A DNA stretch of 64,000 nt from Bacteriovoracaceae bacterium UBA6153 (GCA_002428265.1 DIUR01000028.1:89251-153250), one strand, 5' to 3'; shown: positions 17,663 to 26,324, counted from the stretch's first letter. Numbers and translations: made by a program. The notes: generated from the letters alone by a model not told the origin.

Positions 17663-18483
17663 ACTAGTATTCCTTTATGAAAGCAATACGATTCCTTTGC
17701 TGGAGAATTTTTAGAAAAAGACATGTACCTGTTTACATAAACAATATCAGCTTCAATAGAGAGCTTTTTATCGCTCAAGATTACAAAATAATCCAGCGAT
17801 CGTGATTTCATAATGTCCTGAGCGGCCTCTAGCAACCCCTTCAAATTTATTACATCTATGTTGGCAGCTTGGACGTAAAGGCGACTTATAATATTATGAT
17901 TTATTGAGTAACTTCGATATTTTTTATCTGTAAAAAACAACAAGCTTTGGCCGTCTATAACGACTTCTTCGGCATTCTCATCAATAGGATGCGTGGTCTT
18001 AATACGGATTAAACTATCGGAGTTCGATAGTTTTTCTTTTTGGGCCCGAAACAAATGAGAATAAATAAACTGGTCCTCGCATGCTTTTAGCGAATAATCC
18101 TCTACTAAGAACTTTAGCAACTCCAAAGATTTTATTTTTTCTTCGACTGCAACGAGAGTGTATTGTGAAATCTGAGAGAATATTTTTTTATTAGCACAAT
18201 CAAAAATCTTTAAAAACACTCTTTGGTTTTCAAATGATTTTGCTGTTACAAGATCCGTAACAAAAAAAGTATTTTGATTATTTTTAAGCTTTATAAATGA
18301 ACACAACCCAATTAATTCCTCATTTAAAAAAGCTCCAAAAGAAAAGCTTTCACTTGAGAGAGAATCGTAAAGCTTAAAAAAATTTTCTTTTCGAATTTCT
18401 AAAGGCTCCGCATGAAGTCTTTCTTGCTTAAGACTTATACATGCACTTGAATCATCAGCATTAAGCTCTCTGATTGTTATCAT
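17659..18483 (-). CDS. GNAT-like N-acyltransferase
   Basis: 274 residues. The N-terminal half starts ITIRELNADDSSACISL and has a FFVTDLVTAKSFENQRVFLKIFD stretch, the layout of GNAT N-acetyltransferases where acyl-CoA binds. The C-terminal half is unfamiliar and could be a degenerate second domain. GNAT enzymes transfer an acyl group to an amine. It is coupled to the ATP-grasp gene. Assignment is moderate because the acyl-CoA loop (QxxGxG/A) is not clear. Confidence 0.5.
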   Translation of the reverse strand: MITIRELNADDSSACISLKQERLHAEPLEIRKENFFKLYDSLSSESFSFGAFLNEELIGLCSFIKLKNNQNTFFVTDLVTAKSFENQRVFLKIFDCANKKIFSQISQYTLVAVEEKIKSLELLKFLVEDYSLKACEDQFIYSHLFRAQKEKLSNSDSLIRIKTTHPIDENAEEVVIDGQSLLFFTDKKYRSYSINHNIISRLYVQAANIDVINLKGLLEAAQDIMKSRSLDYFVILSDKKLSIEADIVYVNRYMSFSKNSPAKESYCFHKGILV

Positions 18484-18488
18484 TGGCC

Positions 18489-19496
18489 TTAAACAAGTCC
18501 GGCAGTTTTATAATACTTTTTCACGTAAGTTCCATACCACTTTTCCCAGCCTGCAGATACATGACGAGCACTCGTACCTTTTTCAATAATTGTCTTAAAA
18601 TAAGGCATAATATCGCTCTCAATCGGATTTTCATAATCAGGAGCATTGGCAAAATCAAACTCATAGATATCAACTCCATGATAAAGACTCAATGGATGCT
18701 TCTTAATAAGAGTAAATCCCTTTAAATCATTCTTTTTCTTCAAAAGACCTGCTCCTCTAGAAAGCATCATATGCTGCAAATATGAATCCTTAACAAGTGT
18801 CCCTCTATTAATTTCAAAATAGAGAGTATTTTGAAAATCCATATTCATTTTAATAATTTCCCATTCAGGAAAATCAATATCGAGTTTTAGATTTTGAAAC
18901 ATGACTTTGGCGTACTTGAAAATATTTTCATCCTGCCACCTTCCCCATAAGTCAGTTCTCTTATTTGGAAGATAAGCACTAATCTCTATTTTCTCTAGGT
19001 CTTTTTTACTAAAAACAGCAGCCAATTCTTTAATATCTTCAGTGAACTCTTCTGGGTCAGCAAGGGTCTCATTCGCTACACCAGTGATTACAATCTTCTT
19101 GGGAAGGTTATTAGAATCAAATACATGATTTGAAGTAATATCATAGAAGATGACATTTTTTTGCCATTCCTTAGGAACTAAAAACCAATAATCTTTATGA
19201 ATAATAAATTTTCTTTTTCCCTTCATTAGATCAACTGAAGCTTCCTGAAAAAAATAACTTAATGGAATTAAGCCATCTCTTAACATCCAAACATTTTTTT
19301 TCAAAAGCTGCTCGTGAGCGGCCCCCCCAAAAAGAATAAAAGGATTTAAGTGAGAAAAATACTTATCACTAAAAGGTGAAAGATAATTCAAATATTGTCT
19401 CTCGGCATCGCTAGTTAATCCATTATTATTAAGATAAAAACTTTGAATGTAGTCATAGCTCCACTGAATGATCTCTTTTGGTTCGTTATTTTTCAT
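18489..19496 (-). CDS. Hypothetical protein in the glycosyltransferase/GNAT operon
   Basis: 335 residues, soluble, no signal peptide, rich in aromatic and charged residues (for example RTDLWGRWQDENIFKYAK). I recognise no catalytic motif or family. It starts 11 bases inside the end of the glycosyltransferase gene and ends five bases before the GNAT-like start, so it is a fixed part of that operon and may be a modification enzyme of a new type. Confidence 0.55.
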   Translation of the reverse strand: MKNNEPKEIIQWSYDYIQSFYLNNNGLTSDAERQYLNYLSPFSDKYFSHLNPFILFGGAAHEQLLKKNVWMLRDGLIPLSYFFQEASVDLMKGKRKFIIHKDYWFLVPKEWQKNVIFYDITSNHVFDSNNLPKKIVITGVANETLADPEEFTEDIKELAAVFSKKDLEKIEISAYLPNKRTDLWGRWQDENIFKYAKVMFQNLKLDIDFPEWEIIKMNMDFQNTLYFEINRGTLVKDSYLQHMMLSRGAGLLKKKNDLKGFTLIKKHPLSLYHGVDIYEFDFANAPDYENPIESDIMPYFKTIIEKGTSARHVSAGWEKWYGTYVKKYYKTAGLV

Positions 19497-20829
19497 TATT
19501 GTTTTCCTTAGTCTTGCCAGAGATATAATTATTATAAAGCTGAGGATAATAGCCTTTATCTCTAGGTGCTAAAAATTTATTGTATTTAATTTTTGACCAA
19601 TTCTCATTCATGGCGAATGCATGCTGCTCGAGCAGCCACGTAAATCCAGTAAAAGGAACTCCGTCTTTTTTTAAAATTTCCCTCAAGACATCTATATTGC
19701 CCTCTATGGAGAACTTCGCTAAAAATTCCTTAGAGTGACTAAAGCGCAAGTTATCACTTTTGCCAGCATAGTTTTCAACTAAGTCGATAAACGATTGTGT
19801 TCCTAACTCGAACCCAAACTCACTCAAGCCTACAGAGACAAGTTCACAGTGCCATTTATCACTCGAGGCAAATGATGAATATCCTCCCCAATCAGTCAAA
19901 ATGCTTGTTAAACCAGTGGCAAGGGCCTCCGCTGGAGACATTCCGTAATCTTCATCGTGATACAAGCTAAAGCTAGCAAATATATCTGCTGCTGCCTTGG
20001 TGACACGCAAGCTTGCTTTCCCGAGATGACCAAAAAATTTAACTCGCTTTAATTCATCCTGAGAACACCCATCTAAAATAGTTTGTATTTTAGCAAACAT
20101 GTAGCCTGGATAAGACTCATAGCCGATAAAATCAGCACCGACATCATCGAAAGCTCCAACAACCCATAAATGAAATCGCTTACCTTCTTTTTTAATTTTT
20201 AAAAATTCATTAATAAGCAAATCAACATTTTTTTGAAGACTGATTCTTCCCGAGTAAAGAACAACGACATCGTCCTCACCCAAGCCCATCTCAGCTCTTA
20301 AATCAGTTCTATCTTTTGAGCTGTAAAAGTAATCTTTTGCATTGACTGGAAAACATAATTTATCAATTGGCCTCTGAGCTTTAAAGTCATCTGCTAAGAA
20401 CTCATTTACTAGTCTTTCTTGTGAATCAGATGCGACAATAAAACGCACCGGATGGCCTTCAAGCACCTCGTTAAGATAATTCCACTGCTTTGAAAAATAA
20501 GTGAAGTCTCCATAAAGGTGAAAAATCATCGGTGGCAATTTTGAAAGCTGTGCTTGAATTAAAAGAAATGAAACAACAACAGGCGGAGGTGGTAAGTGGT
20601 CCACGAATACCAAACGATCAGGTTTCGTTGCTTCAATATGCTTATAGAGTTCCGAGACAAGAGAGCTATAACTCTTCATCTCACCTTTCATTAGATCTTC
20701 AGGCAACTCAAACCAATCCAGTTCAAACCCCTTCCCCAACCCATGATAAAGCTTATGCAGATTAGGTGAAATGACCTTACAACTTCCCCATTTTGATTCA
20801 GTCGAACTCTTTATGATGAGTAACTTCAT
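19486..20829 (-). CDS. Family 4 glycosyltransferase (GT-B)
   Basis: 447 residues. The C-terminal nucleotide-sugar domain contains VVLYSGRISLQKNVDLLI and the conserved E-x7-E-type block SLYHDEDYGMSPAEALATG, followed by DWGGY. It resembles the enzyme at 22,448-23,668 in this block and in a late PFTGFTWL/IFTGFTPE motif, so the two are paralogues with likely related acceptors. It is the first gene of the leftward operon, diverging from the precursor peptide gene. The ribosome site is TAGGGG. Confidence 0.82.
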   Translation of the reverse strand: MKLLIIKSSTESKWGSCKVISPNLHKLYHGLGKGFELDWFELPEDLMKGEMKSYSSLVSELYKHIEATKPDRLVFVDHLPPPPVVVSFLLIQAQLSKLPPMIFHLYGDFTYFSKQWNYLNEVLEGHPVRFIVASDSQERLVNEFLADDFKAQRPIDKLCFPVNAKDYFYSSKDRTDLRAEMGLGEDDVVVLYSGRISLQKNVDLLINEFLKIKKEGKRFHLWVVGAFDDVGADFIGYESYPGYMFAKIQTILDGCSQDELKRVKFFGHLGKASLRVTKAAADIFASFSLYHDEDYGMSPAEALATGLTSILTDWGGYSSFASSDKWHCELVSVGLSEFGFELGTQSFIDLVENYAGKSDNLRFSHSKEFLAKFSIEGNIDVLREILKKDGVPFTGFTWLLEQHAFAMNENWSKIKYNKFLAPRDKGYYPQLYNNYISGKTKENNNEK

Positions 20830-21074
20830 AATACCCCTAAATTAATTAGATCTTAATTATGAAGGGCTTTTATCAGTATGTAACTATCCTAATTAATTGA
20901 TTTAGTACTAATTTTGTAGAGGAACAAGCTCAAGTATTGGCTTCAATTAGAGGCAAAGAGAACGTCCAGGCCCCCAGGTCAAGCCCAGCAATACCTTAAT
21001 TTAACAAAGGTTTGTTTATTGTTATTGATATTTAAACCGATAGTGTATTATATTAAAATGATAGGGGTTAATAT
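20830..21074. other. 245-base divergent intergenic region upstream of the precursor peptide gene
   Basis: The longest gap in the window. The right half holds the precursor promoter. The left half must carry the leftward operon promoter; a weak candidate is TTACAT about 18 bases before TAATTA on the minus strand. The middle (about 20,940-20,990) is relatively GC-rich (GGCCCCCAGGTCAAGCCC) and may hold a regulatory site or the end of a short transcript. No ORF longer than about 13 codons was seen here. Confidence 0.4.
21025..21053 (+). promoter_or_regulatory. Sigma-70-like promoter for the precursor peptide operon
   Basis: TTGATA at 21025-21030, a 17-base spacer and TTATAT at 21048-21053, followed by TAGGGGTT as ribosome site six bases before the ATG at 21075. 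The position fits a strong start of the precursor/PqqD-like operon. Confidence 0.55.
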
Positions 21075-21227
21075 ATGAGTGACAACAAAGGTAAGCCAGA
21101 AGGCGAACCTAATTCAAAGGGTTTAGATAAAAAGAAACCATTTGGTTCTTTGAAACCTCTAACTGCCATTCAAATTATCAGCCTTATAGTGCCTTCATCT
21201 CCTGCTGGTGCAGGGGCGTGCTACTAG
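21075..21227 (+). CDS. RiPP precursor-like peptide, 50 residues
   Basis: The frame from ATG 21075 to TAG 21225 encodes 50 residues. Residues 1-28 are polar and rich in Lys, Gly and Pro (MSDNKGKPEGEPNSKG), like a leader; residues 29-39 are hydrophobic (LTAIQIISLIV); the end is P-S-S-P-A-G-A-G-A-C-Y, a small-residue tail with one Cys and a terminal Tyr. A good ribosome site and promoter precede it. The next gene, 15 bases on, is PqqD-like, the usual leader-binding partner in radical-SAM peptide systems. The Ser, Cys and Tyr residues of the tail are candidate modification sites. Precursor role is inferred from size, composition and neighbours. Confidence 0.8.
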   Translation: MSDNKGKPEGEPNSKGLDKKKPFGSLKPLTAIQIISLIVPSSPAGAGACY

Positions 21228-21242
21228 CTCCTAGGTACCGTA

Positions 21243-21548
21243 ATGAAACAACACGAATTATTTCCAAAGATCTCTGCTCAAATTTTTAAAAGCCCTAATA
21301 ATCCAGAAGAGTTTTTTCTCTTCAATACTTCGACTAATAAAGGTTTTGCCATTGATGGCTTCGCGGCCGTTTTATGCAAAAAGTTCACAGGCGATCGCAC
21401 TTTAAATGAAGTCATTGCAGAATTTGAAGCTGAGCAAAAACTAGATAAAAATGAGTACCAAACTGAAATAACTGAACTACTTGCCGAGCTAGAAAAAAAC
21501 AGACTTTTAGTTTTCCATAATACTGCTCAAGAATTGGAAGAAAAATAA
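21243..21548 (+). CDS. PqqD-like RiPP recognition element protein
   Basis: 101 residues. The pattern FLFNTSTNKGFAIDGFAAVLCKKFTGDRTLNEVIAEFEAE...ITELLAELEKNRLL matches the PqqD winged-helix fold, which binds the leader of a precursor peptide and presents the core to modifying enzymes. It lies 15 bases after the precursor gene and before an oxygenase. No own enzymatic motif. Stand-alone form, as in PQQ and mycofactocin pathways. Confidence 0.85.
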   Translation: MKQHELFPKISAQIFKSPNNPEEFFLFNTSTNKGFAIDGFAAVLCKKFTGDRTLNEVIAEFEAEQKLDKNEYQTEITELLAELEKNRLLVFHNTAQELEEK

Positions 21549-21564
21549 TTTCTTCTAAGGAAAC

Positions 21565-22446
21565 ATGAAGAAAAAATGGATAATAAATATTGATGAAGTT
21601 CCACAAAACATCACAATAGAGAAGTTTATCCGCACTCTTACTGACATCAATAAACACATTGAACATTTAAAATCTAAAACACCTGACTACCTTTCAGTGC
21701 CTATTAATTTTTCTATTGAAGCGCTAAGATCTGATCTCCTATCGGCCTTAAAAGATATTGCTAGCTACAGTTTTGAATATAAAGGCAGGGAAGAAAAATT
21801 TGAAAGTTACGTATCCACTTCTTTAACTTACAACCCTAGTGCAATAGATAATATTTCTTCTGATCCTCATCAAAGCGGGTTAGGTTCCAAACTATACAGT
21901 GAAGGCAGCTCTAATTTTTACGAAGCCACGGCGGCACAAAAAAACACTTATGCTGACACTTACTCTTATTTTGAAAGAACTCCACTATCAAATCATGGTG
22001 AAATAAAAATTCTATTGGATTCTTTTGAGAGAACTCTTATACGATCGAGAGTTTCAATCATCAAGTCAGGTCTTTCTGAAAGCACCGATTTAAAATATTT
22101 ATGGCATAAAGATGAATCTATTTTTTTAAACTTAAGAGTTAATATTCCTATTCAATCAAATGAGAATTATGTCATCCAGATGATAGATGATCAAAAAAGT
22201 GATTCCGAAATCATCGAGTTCCAATTAAAAACTGGAAACGCTTTCATCTATGACACTCAAAAGCTTCACCGTCCATTATGTAAAACTTTAAATACGACAG
22301 ATAGAATTAATATGATTTGCGGAGTCTCTCCATGGTTTGATTATCATGAGGAGCAAAAAGCATGGATTTCTAATGATTATTACGGCGAGCTTCATCCTTT
22401 TGATATGTTCATGCAAGGCCAAATATCAAAGCTGATAAAGGCGTAA
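21565..22446 (+). CDS. 2-oxoglutarate/Fe(II) oxygenase-like protein
   Basis: 293 residues. The C-terminal half has H181-x-D183 (WHKDES), H235 (QKLHRP) and R247 (TTDRINM), the facial triad plus 2-oxoglutarate Arg of a peptide hydroxylase-type enzyme. The N-terminal 140 residues are unfamiliar and may bind the peptide. AGGAAAC precedes the ATG. It likely hydroxylates the modified peptide, perhaps providing the hydroxyl used by the glycosyltransferase one base downstream. Confidence 0.72.
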   Translation: MKKKWIINIDEVPQNITIEKFIRTLTDINKHIEHLKSKTPDYLSVPINFSIEALRSDLLSALKDIASYSFEYKGREEKFESYVSTSLTYNPSAIDNISSDPHQSGLGSKLYSEGSSNFYEATAAQKNTYADTYSYFERTPLSNHGEIKILLDSFERTLIRSRVSIIKSGLSESTDLKYLWHKDESIFLNLRVNIPIQSNENYVIQMIDDQKSDSEIIEFQLKTGNAFIYDTQKLHRPLCKTLNTTDRINMICGVSPWFDYHEEQKAWISNDYYGELHPFDMFMQGQISKLIKA

Positions 22447-22447
22447 T

Positions 22448-23668
22448 ATGAAAAAAATACTACTTCTAACTTCACATTTTTCAGAACAAGATAGTGTCAC
22501 CAGCATTACTAAAAATATTATTCTAGGTTATAAACAACTTACTAACGTAAAAGTAAAGATTCTGGCCATTGAAGACTATTCAACTCTTAAGAATAAAAAA
22601 CTTACTTATGATTTTATCATTATTGTTCACCCCTATGTCATGCTTGCCAACGAACTCAAGTCGATCATTACTTTACCATCGCTAAAAGAAATCACTTTTA
22701 TCTTTTATGTATTTGGAGATCTTGTTAGAAAGTCTGGGCAACTCATTAATCTTGAAGAGAGCTTACTTGATAAAAAAGTTCATTTTATAACTGCTTCTCA
22801 TAGCTATAAAAGCATGATGAAGAAATGCATTAAAAACTCTAAAGAAGTCTCTCTCGTTCCTTTTCCCCTTAATCAAAAAACTTTTTATTATAATTTGCCA
22901 GCAAGAATGAAGTTTAGAAAAGAGCACAAACTGGTGCCAACTGATAAGGCACTCATCTATACAGGAAGACTTTCCTCTCAAAAAAACATTGATTACCTGA
23001 TCAAAACTTATTCACAAGTTAAATCAAAATATAAATCCGTAAAACTATTTATTTATGGAAATATTGATGAGTTTGATGCTCCCACCTTTTACGAAAGAAA
23101 ATATGCACCAGGCGATTACTTCAATCAACTTAAAAAAGCTCTTTCTGAAATCCCTGCTAATGATATTGTTTTTTCTCCTAGAGTAAATCATAAAAAATTG
23201 AATGAGGCCTATAATGGATGTGACTTGTTCGTCAGCCTGAGTCTCTATCACGATGAAGATTTTGGCTACTCTCCTCTAGAAGCTCTTTGTTCAGGAACTC
23301 CTGTCTGGGTGACTAGTTGGGGAGGATACAGGGATCTCAACATAGATAAAAAAAGCTTAAACACAGTTAATTATGTAAAAGTTAATTTTAAAGAAGATGG
23401 CCTGGAAATTGATGATAACAACTGTGAATCATCTCTCTTGAATGCGCTAAAAAAGGCCAAACGAAGCAGCCAAACGTCAAAAAGCTATCGCCGGCATTAT
23501 TCTATTGAAACAATTTCAGCTTCCTACTCAAAAACTCTATCTAGAAAAACAACCATTTTCACTGGGTTCACTCCAGAGTTTGTTAACCTGTCTCTATCAA
23601 TGTATATGAATCAAAAAGTAGATTTGAAACTTTATCAAAACTTTTATCAATCTTTTTGGAAGAACTAA
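22448..23668 (+). CDS. Family 4 glycosyltransferase (GT-B), paralogue of the 19.5-20.8 kb enzyme
   Basis: 406 residues. It has ALIYTGRLSSQKNIDYLIKTYS and SLYHDEDFGYSPLEALCSG with the conserved acidic pair, then TSWGGY and a C-terminal FTGFTPEF block, all shared with the glycosyltransferase on the other side of the precursor. It probably glycosylates the peptide or an intermediate. It follows the oxygenase by one base and precedes a small gene by one base, so co-expression is certain. Confidence 0.82.
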   Translation: MKKILLLTSHFSEQDSVTSITKNIILGYKQLTNVKVKILAIEDYSTLKNKKLTYDFIIIVHPYVMLANELKSIITLPSLKEITFIFYVFGDLVRKSGQLINLEESLLDKKVHFITASHSYKSMMKKCIKNSKEVSLVPFPLNQKTFYYNLPARMKFRKEHKLVPTDKALIYTGRLSSQKNIDYLIKTYSQVKSKYKSVKLFIYGNIDEFDAPTFYERKYAPGDYFNQLKKALSEIPANDIVFSPRVNHKKLNEAYNGCDLFVSLSLYHDEDFGYSPLEALCSGTPVWVTSWGGYRDLNIDKKSLNTVNYVKVNFKEDGLEIDDNNCESSLLNALKKAKRSSQTSKSYRRHYSIETISASYSKTLSRKTTIFTGFTPEFVNLSLSMYMNQKVDLKLYQNFYQSFWKN

Positions 23669-23669
23669 G

Positions 23670-24116
23670 ATGAAGATGCAAATAAACCATCATTTCAATT
23701 TCAATAAAGATGTTTTTAATCAAGAACAGATGAAAGAAATGAGATATGACGTTGGTGAATTAAAAAATGATCCATCATTAGCAAGCATGTCATTTCAATT
23801 TTTTAAAACATCAAGACCTTCTAAAAAAGCTAGTATAATTCTCCATTATCAAACCCATAATGGAGATGTAAAACTTACTCATGCCGGAAGCTTATTTCAT
23901 GTTGATAAGATCTTTAAAAAATCGTCTCTCGAGGATTACAAAATCATCATCAAAGATTCATCTCAGCTAAAAATAGACTGCTGGATATTAAATAGTCTTC
24001 TTTCATTGGGAGCACAGCTAGCAGTTGAAGATTATAAAAGGCCCAAAGCTTCGCAAAAAGAGCGCGTGTACAACTTATCTCTACAACATGGCGTTCGAAT
24101 AATTGAGGGTCAATAA
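23670..24116 (+). CDS. Hypothetical protein in the precursor operon
   Basis: 148 residues, charged, no signal peptide or recognised motif (KTSRPSKKASIILHYQTHNG, later LGAQLAVEDYKRPK). It sits one base after the glycosyltransferase and two bases before an oxygenase gene. It could be a small binding partner or chaperone of one of these enzymes. I do not recognise the family. Confidence 0.55.
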   Translation: MKMQINHHFNFNKDVFNQEQMKEMRYDVGELKNDPSLASMSFQFFKTSRPSKKASIILHYQTHNGDVKLTHAGSLFHVDKIFKKSSLEDYKIIIKDSSQLKIDCWILNSLLSLGAQLAVEDYKRPKASQKERVYNLSLQHGVRIIEGQ

Positions 24117-24118
24117 AA

Positions 24119-24697
24119 ATGATTATTAAATTTGAACAAAAAATTAATATCGAAAAACTAAAGACCTATTTAGAAATGGTCAAAACAACTTGTCCCCCTT
24201 TTATGAAGAAAAATGGCCCATGGGGGGGATGGTCTATCACCTCTTCCAATGGTGAAGTCTATGATGGATGGCAAGCAGGCGAGAAGGCCTATTCAAAATA
24301 CTCAAGCGAGGAAGAAAAAAAAGCAATCGTTGATTTTTTTGCAAGTGTCGATTTCACTAAACCAACAGCTATTCATAATGCTTACATTGTAGAACTACTG
24401 CAATCCTTAAAAATCTTGGCCCCTAACCTAAGATTATCAAGACTAAGAATTGCACTCTTAAAACCTCACCCAGAAGCTGAGGCATACTGGCATCAAGACA
24501 GTGATGGAAGAGATACCTTTAGGCTTCACATCCCAATAGAAACTAACGATGAATGCTTTTTTGATTACAAAGATGAAAGACATCACATGCCAGCTGATGG
24601 GTCAGTCTATCTAGTTAATGTGGGGAAAATTCACAGAGCATTAAACTTATCAAACAAAGACCGCTACCATCTTATTGCTGACGCTTATAAAGATTAA
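24119..24697 (+). CDS. Aspartyl/asparaginyl beta-hydroxylase-like 2-oxoglutarate oxygenase
   Basis: 192 residues. H125-x-D127 (WHQDSDGR), H172 (GKIHRALNL) and R182 (DRYHLIADA) form the triad and 2-oxoglutarate Arg. The layout matches the Asp/Asn hydroxylase-like enzyme at 1798-2421, though the sequences differ. GAGGG precedes the ATG. It ends the precursor operon and overlaps the end of the convergent radical SAM gene by 26 bases. Likely substrate is the precursor or its product. Confidence 0.75.
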   Translation: MIIKFEQKINIEKLKTYLEMVKTTCPPFMKKNGPWGGWSITSSNGEVYDGWQAGEKAYSKYSSEEEKKAIVDFFASVDFTKPTAIHNAYIVELLQSLKILAPNLRLSRLRIALLKPHPEAEAYWHQDSDGRDTFRLHIPIETNDECFFDYKDERHHMPADGSVYLVNVGKIHRALNLSNKDRYHLIADAYKD

Positions 24698-26324
24698 GAT
24701 GATCGCTTAAATTAGCACCTGTAAAATGTTCAAGTACTAATGAAAAATCTTGCTCAGATGTTGCAAGAATAGCTTGCTTTAGAAGATCTCTTCCCAAGAT
24801 TTTTTCGAGATAAATAATGAAAGAGTGAGACTGAGCATAGAGTAAATTTTCACCTGGACGTTTATCATCAAAGCCTTTCATCAGATCTTTGCGATTCATT
24901 TTATGAATATTTTTATCTAAACTTATGTCTTTCAATACCTTTTTGCCTTGAACCCATTCACATAAACCTTCTTCTATCCAGTCCGGAAGATTAAGCGACT
25001 CTTGGTTTAAAAAGATATGTGTCAGCTCGTGTACGATGGCCGGAGATAACTCAGGGCCTTTAAGATAAAGCGTGTTACCAGAAGTCACAGCACTAACCCA
25101 TTCTGGTAAATATTCTGACTTACTTGCCAAAAGCATCTCTTCAAAGTGCTCTACAATATTAACAGTAATATTTTCATGCAATGGCCATAGCTTTTCTTCG
25201 AGGTCAGTGATTGCCACATTAACTTTTTTAACGAGTGGGCCAATTGTATCTAAATCTATCATCGAAATAAAATGAGCTCTCTTTTCTTTTCTAAAATAAA
25301 TAGGCCTCATTAAAAAATGGCACCAGTCTCTAAAAAAATCACAGCTGACTTTTGTATCTGCCCCTGCGCCTATGTGATAATGAACTTGCTCAATAGCAAG
25401 ACCATTGCAGTGCTCTCTAATGCTACAGCCATCACATGTGCGAGCACTTCTCTTCATCGTTTTTTTTGAGATATCGCTATGAAGACCTGATTTAATAGAA
25501 TCTAAAAATGTATCGATATGATAGACGCTGTATTTAGATTCATTATAAATTGGGAAATAACAACTTCCATCAATATTAACGTCAAGATATAAAGTTTCTG
25601 AAAGCACTTGCTCACGACTTTTTTCATTTTGAAAATTATTGATAACTTTTTTCCAAGGGCCACTTATCTGCACGCCTTTACTCATTCCATAGAGGTAAAC
25701 AGACATATATCTCTTCATACCGATTTTGTGAGTGATCATGTCTAAATTATAGAACTGATCCAGGTATATTTTGCTGATATTATATTCGGCCGCAATATCA
25801 ACCAGGTCTTTAAGATGATTATAATTAGATGGCATCATGTAAGAATTTATCTGAGAAGGTGCTTCGTGCTTTTTAATTAAATCCAAAGCAGGTGTCACCA
25901 TATGATAAGTGCCTTTGCCTTGATGAGTAGGCCTTGAGAGATTATGGACCTCTTCTTTACCATCCACACTAACGTGTATTTCTAGTTTGTTTTTTTTAAA
26001 AAAAAGGACGTCTTCTTCTTTTAACAAACTCCCATTCGTATTCATTACCCAATGAATCTTTATGCCTTTGTAGTTTTCGCCAAACTTGAGAAGTCCTTCT
26101 TTGATAACCTTTTTATTAGCGAGTGTTTCTCCGCCATAGATTGAAATCATAGTTTCTTTAAAATTTAAGTGAATCAAGGAATCAATAAAAACTTCAACAG
26201 CTTTATCGAAAACGTCCTGAGACATCACCCTATTCGGAAGGTCATTTTCACCTAATTCAAAAACATGACAATTTGGACATTTAAAATTACATAAATTAGA
26301 AACATGCAATCGAAGCCAGTTCAA
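24672..26324 (-). CDS. Radical SAM/SPASM protein fused to an HExxH (gluzincin-type) metallopeptidase domain
   Basis: 550 residues. Residues 1-250 are a radical SAM barrel with C12-x3-C16-x2-C19 and the GGE motif at 64-66. A SPASM-like region has C255, C297, C300, C306 and C328. The C-terminal 150 residues contain H432-E-L-T-H436 and, 16 residues on, WIEEGLCEW, the third zinc ligand pattern of gluzincins. One chain could thus modify a peptide and cleave it, or act on a leader. The start is TTG overlapping the previous TGA, with GGAG before it. Fusion of these two activities is unusual. Confidence 0.82.
   Translation of the reverse strand: MNWLRLHVSNLCNFKCPNCHVFELGENDLPNRVMSQDVFDKAVEVFIDSLIHLNFKETMISIYGGETLANKKVIKEGLLKFGENYKGIKIHWVMNTNGSLLKEEDVLFFKKNKLEIHVSVDGKEEVHNLSRPTHQGKGTYHMVTPALDLIKKHEAPSQINSYMMPSNYNHLKDLVDIAAEYNISKIYLDQFYNLDMITHKIGMKRYMSVYLYGMSKGVQISGPWKKVINNFQNEKSREQVLSETLYLDVNIDGSCYFPIYNESKYSVYHIDTFLDSIKSGLHSDISKKTMKRSARTCDGCSIREHCNGLAIEQVHYHIGAGADTKVSCDFFRDWCHFLMRPIYFRKEKRAHFISMIDLDTIGPLVKKVNVAITDLEEKLWPLHENITVNIVEHFEEMLLASKSEYLPEWVSAVTSGNTLYLKGPELSPAIVHELTHIFLNQESLNLPDWIEEGLCEWVQGKKVLKDISLDKNIHKMNRKDLMKGFDDKRPGENLLYAQSHSFIIYLEKILGRDLLKQAILATSEQDFSLVLEHFTGANLSDHLNLYKRQQ

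Noticed and set aside
20860..20905. A 13-codon ORF in the divergent gap
   Set aside because: Too short, no clear ribosome site, and composition like the AT-rich promoter region.
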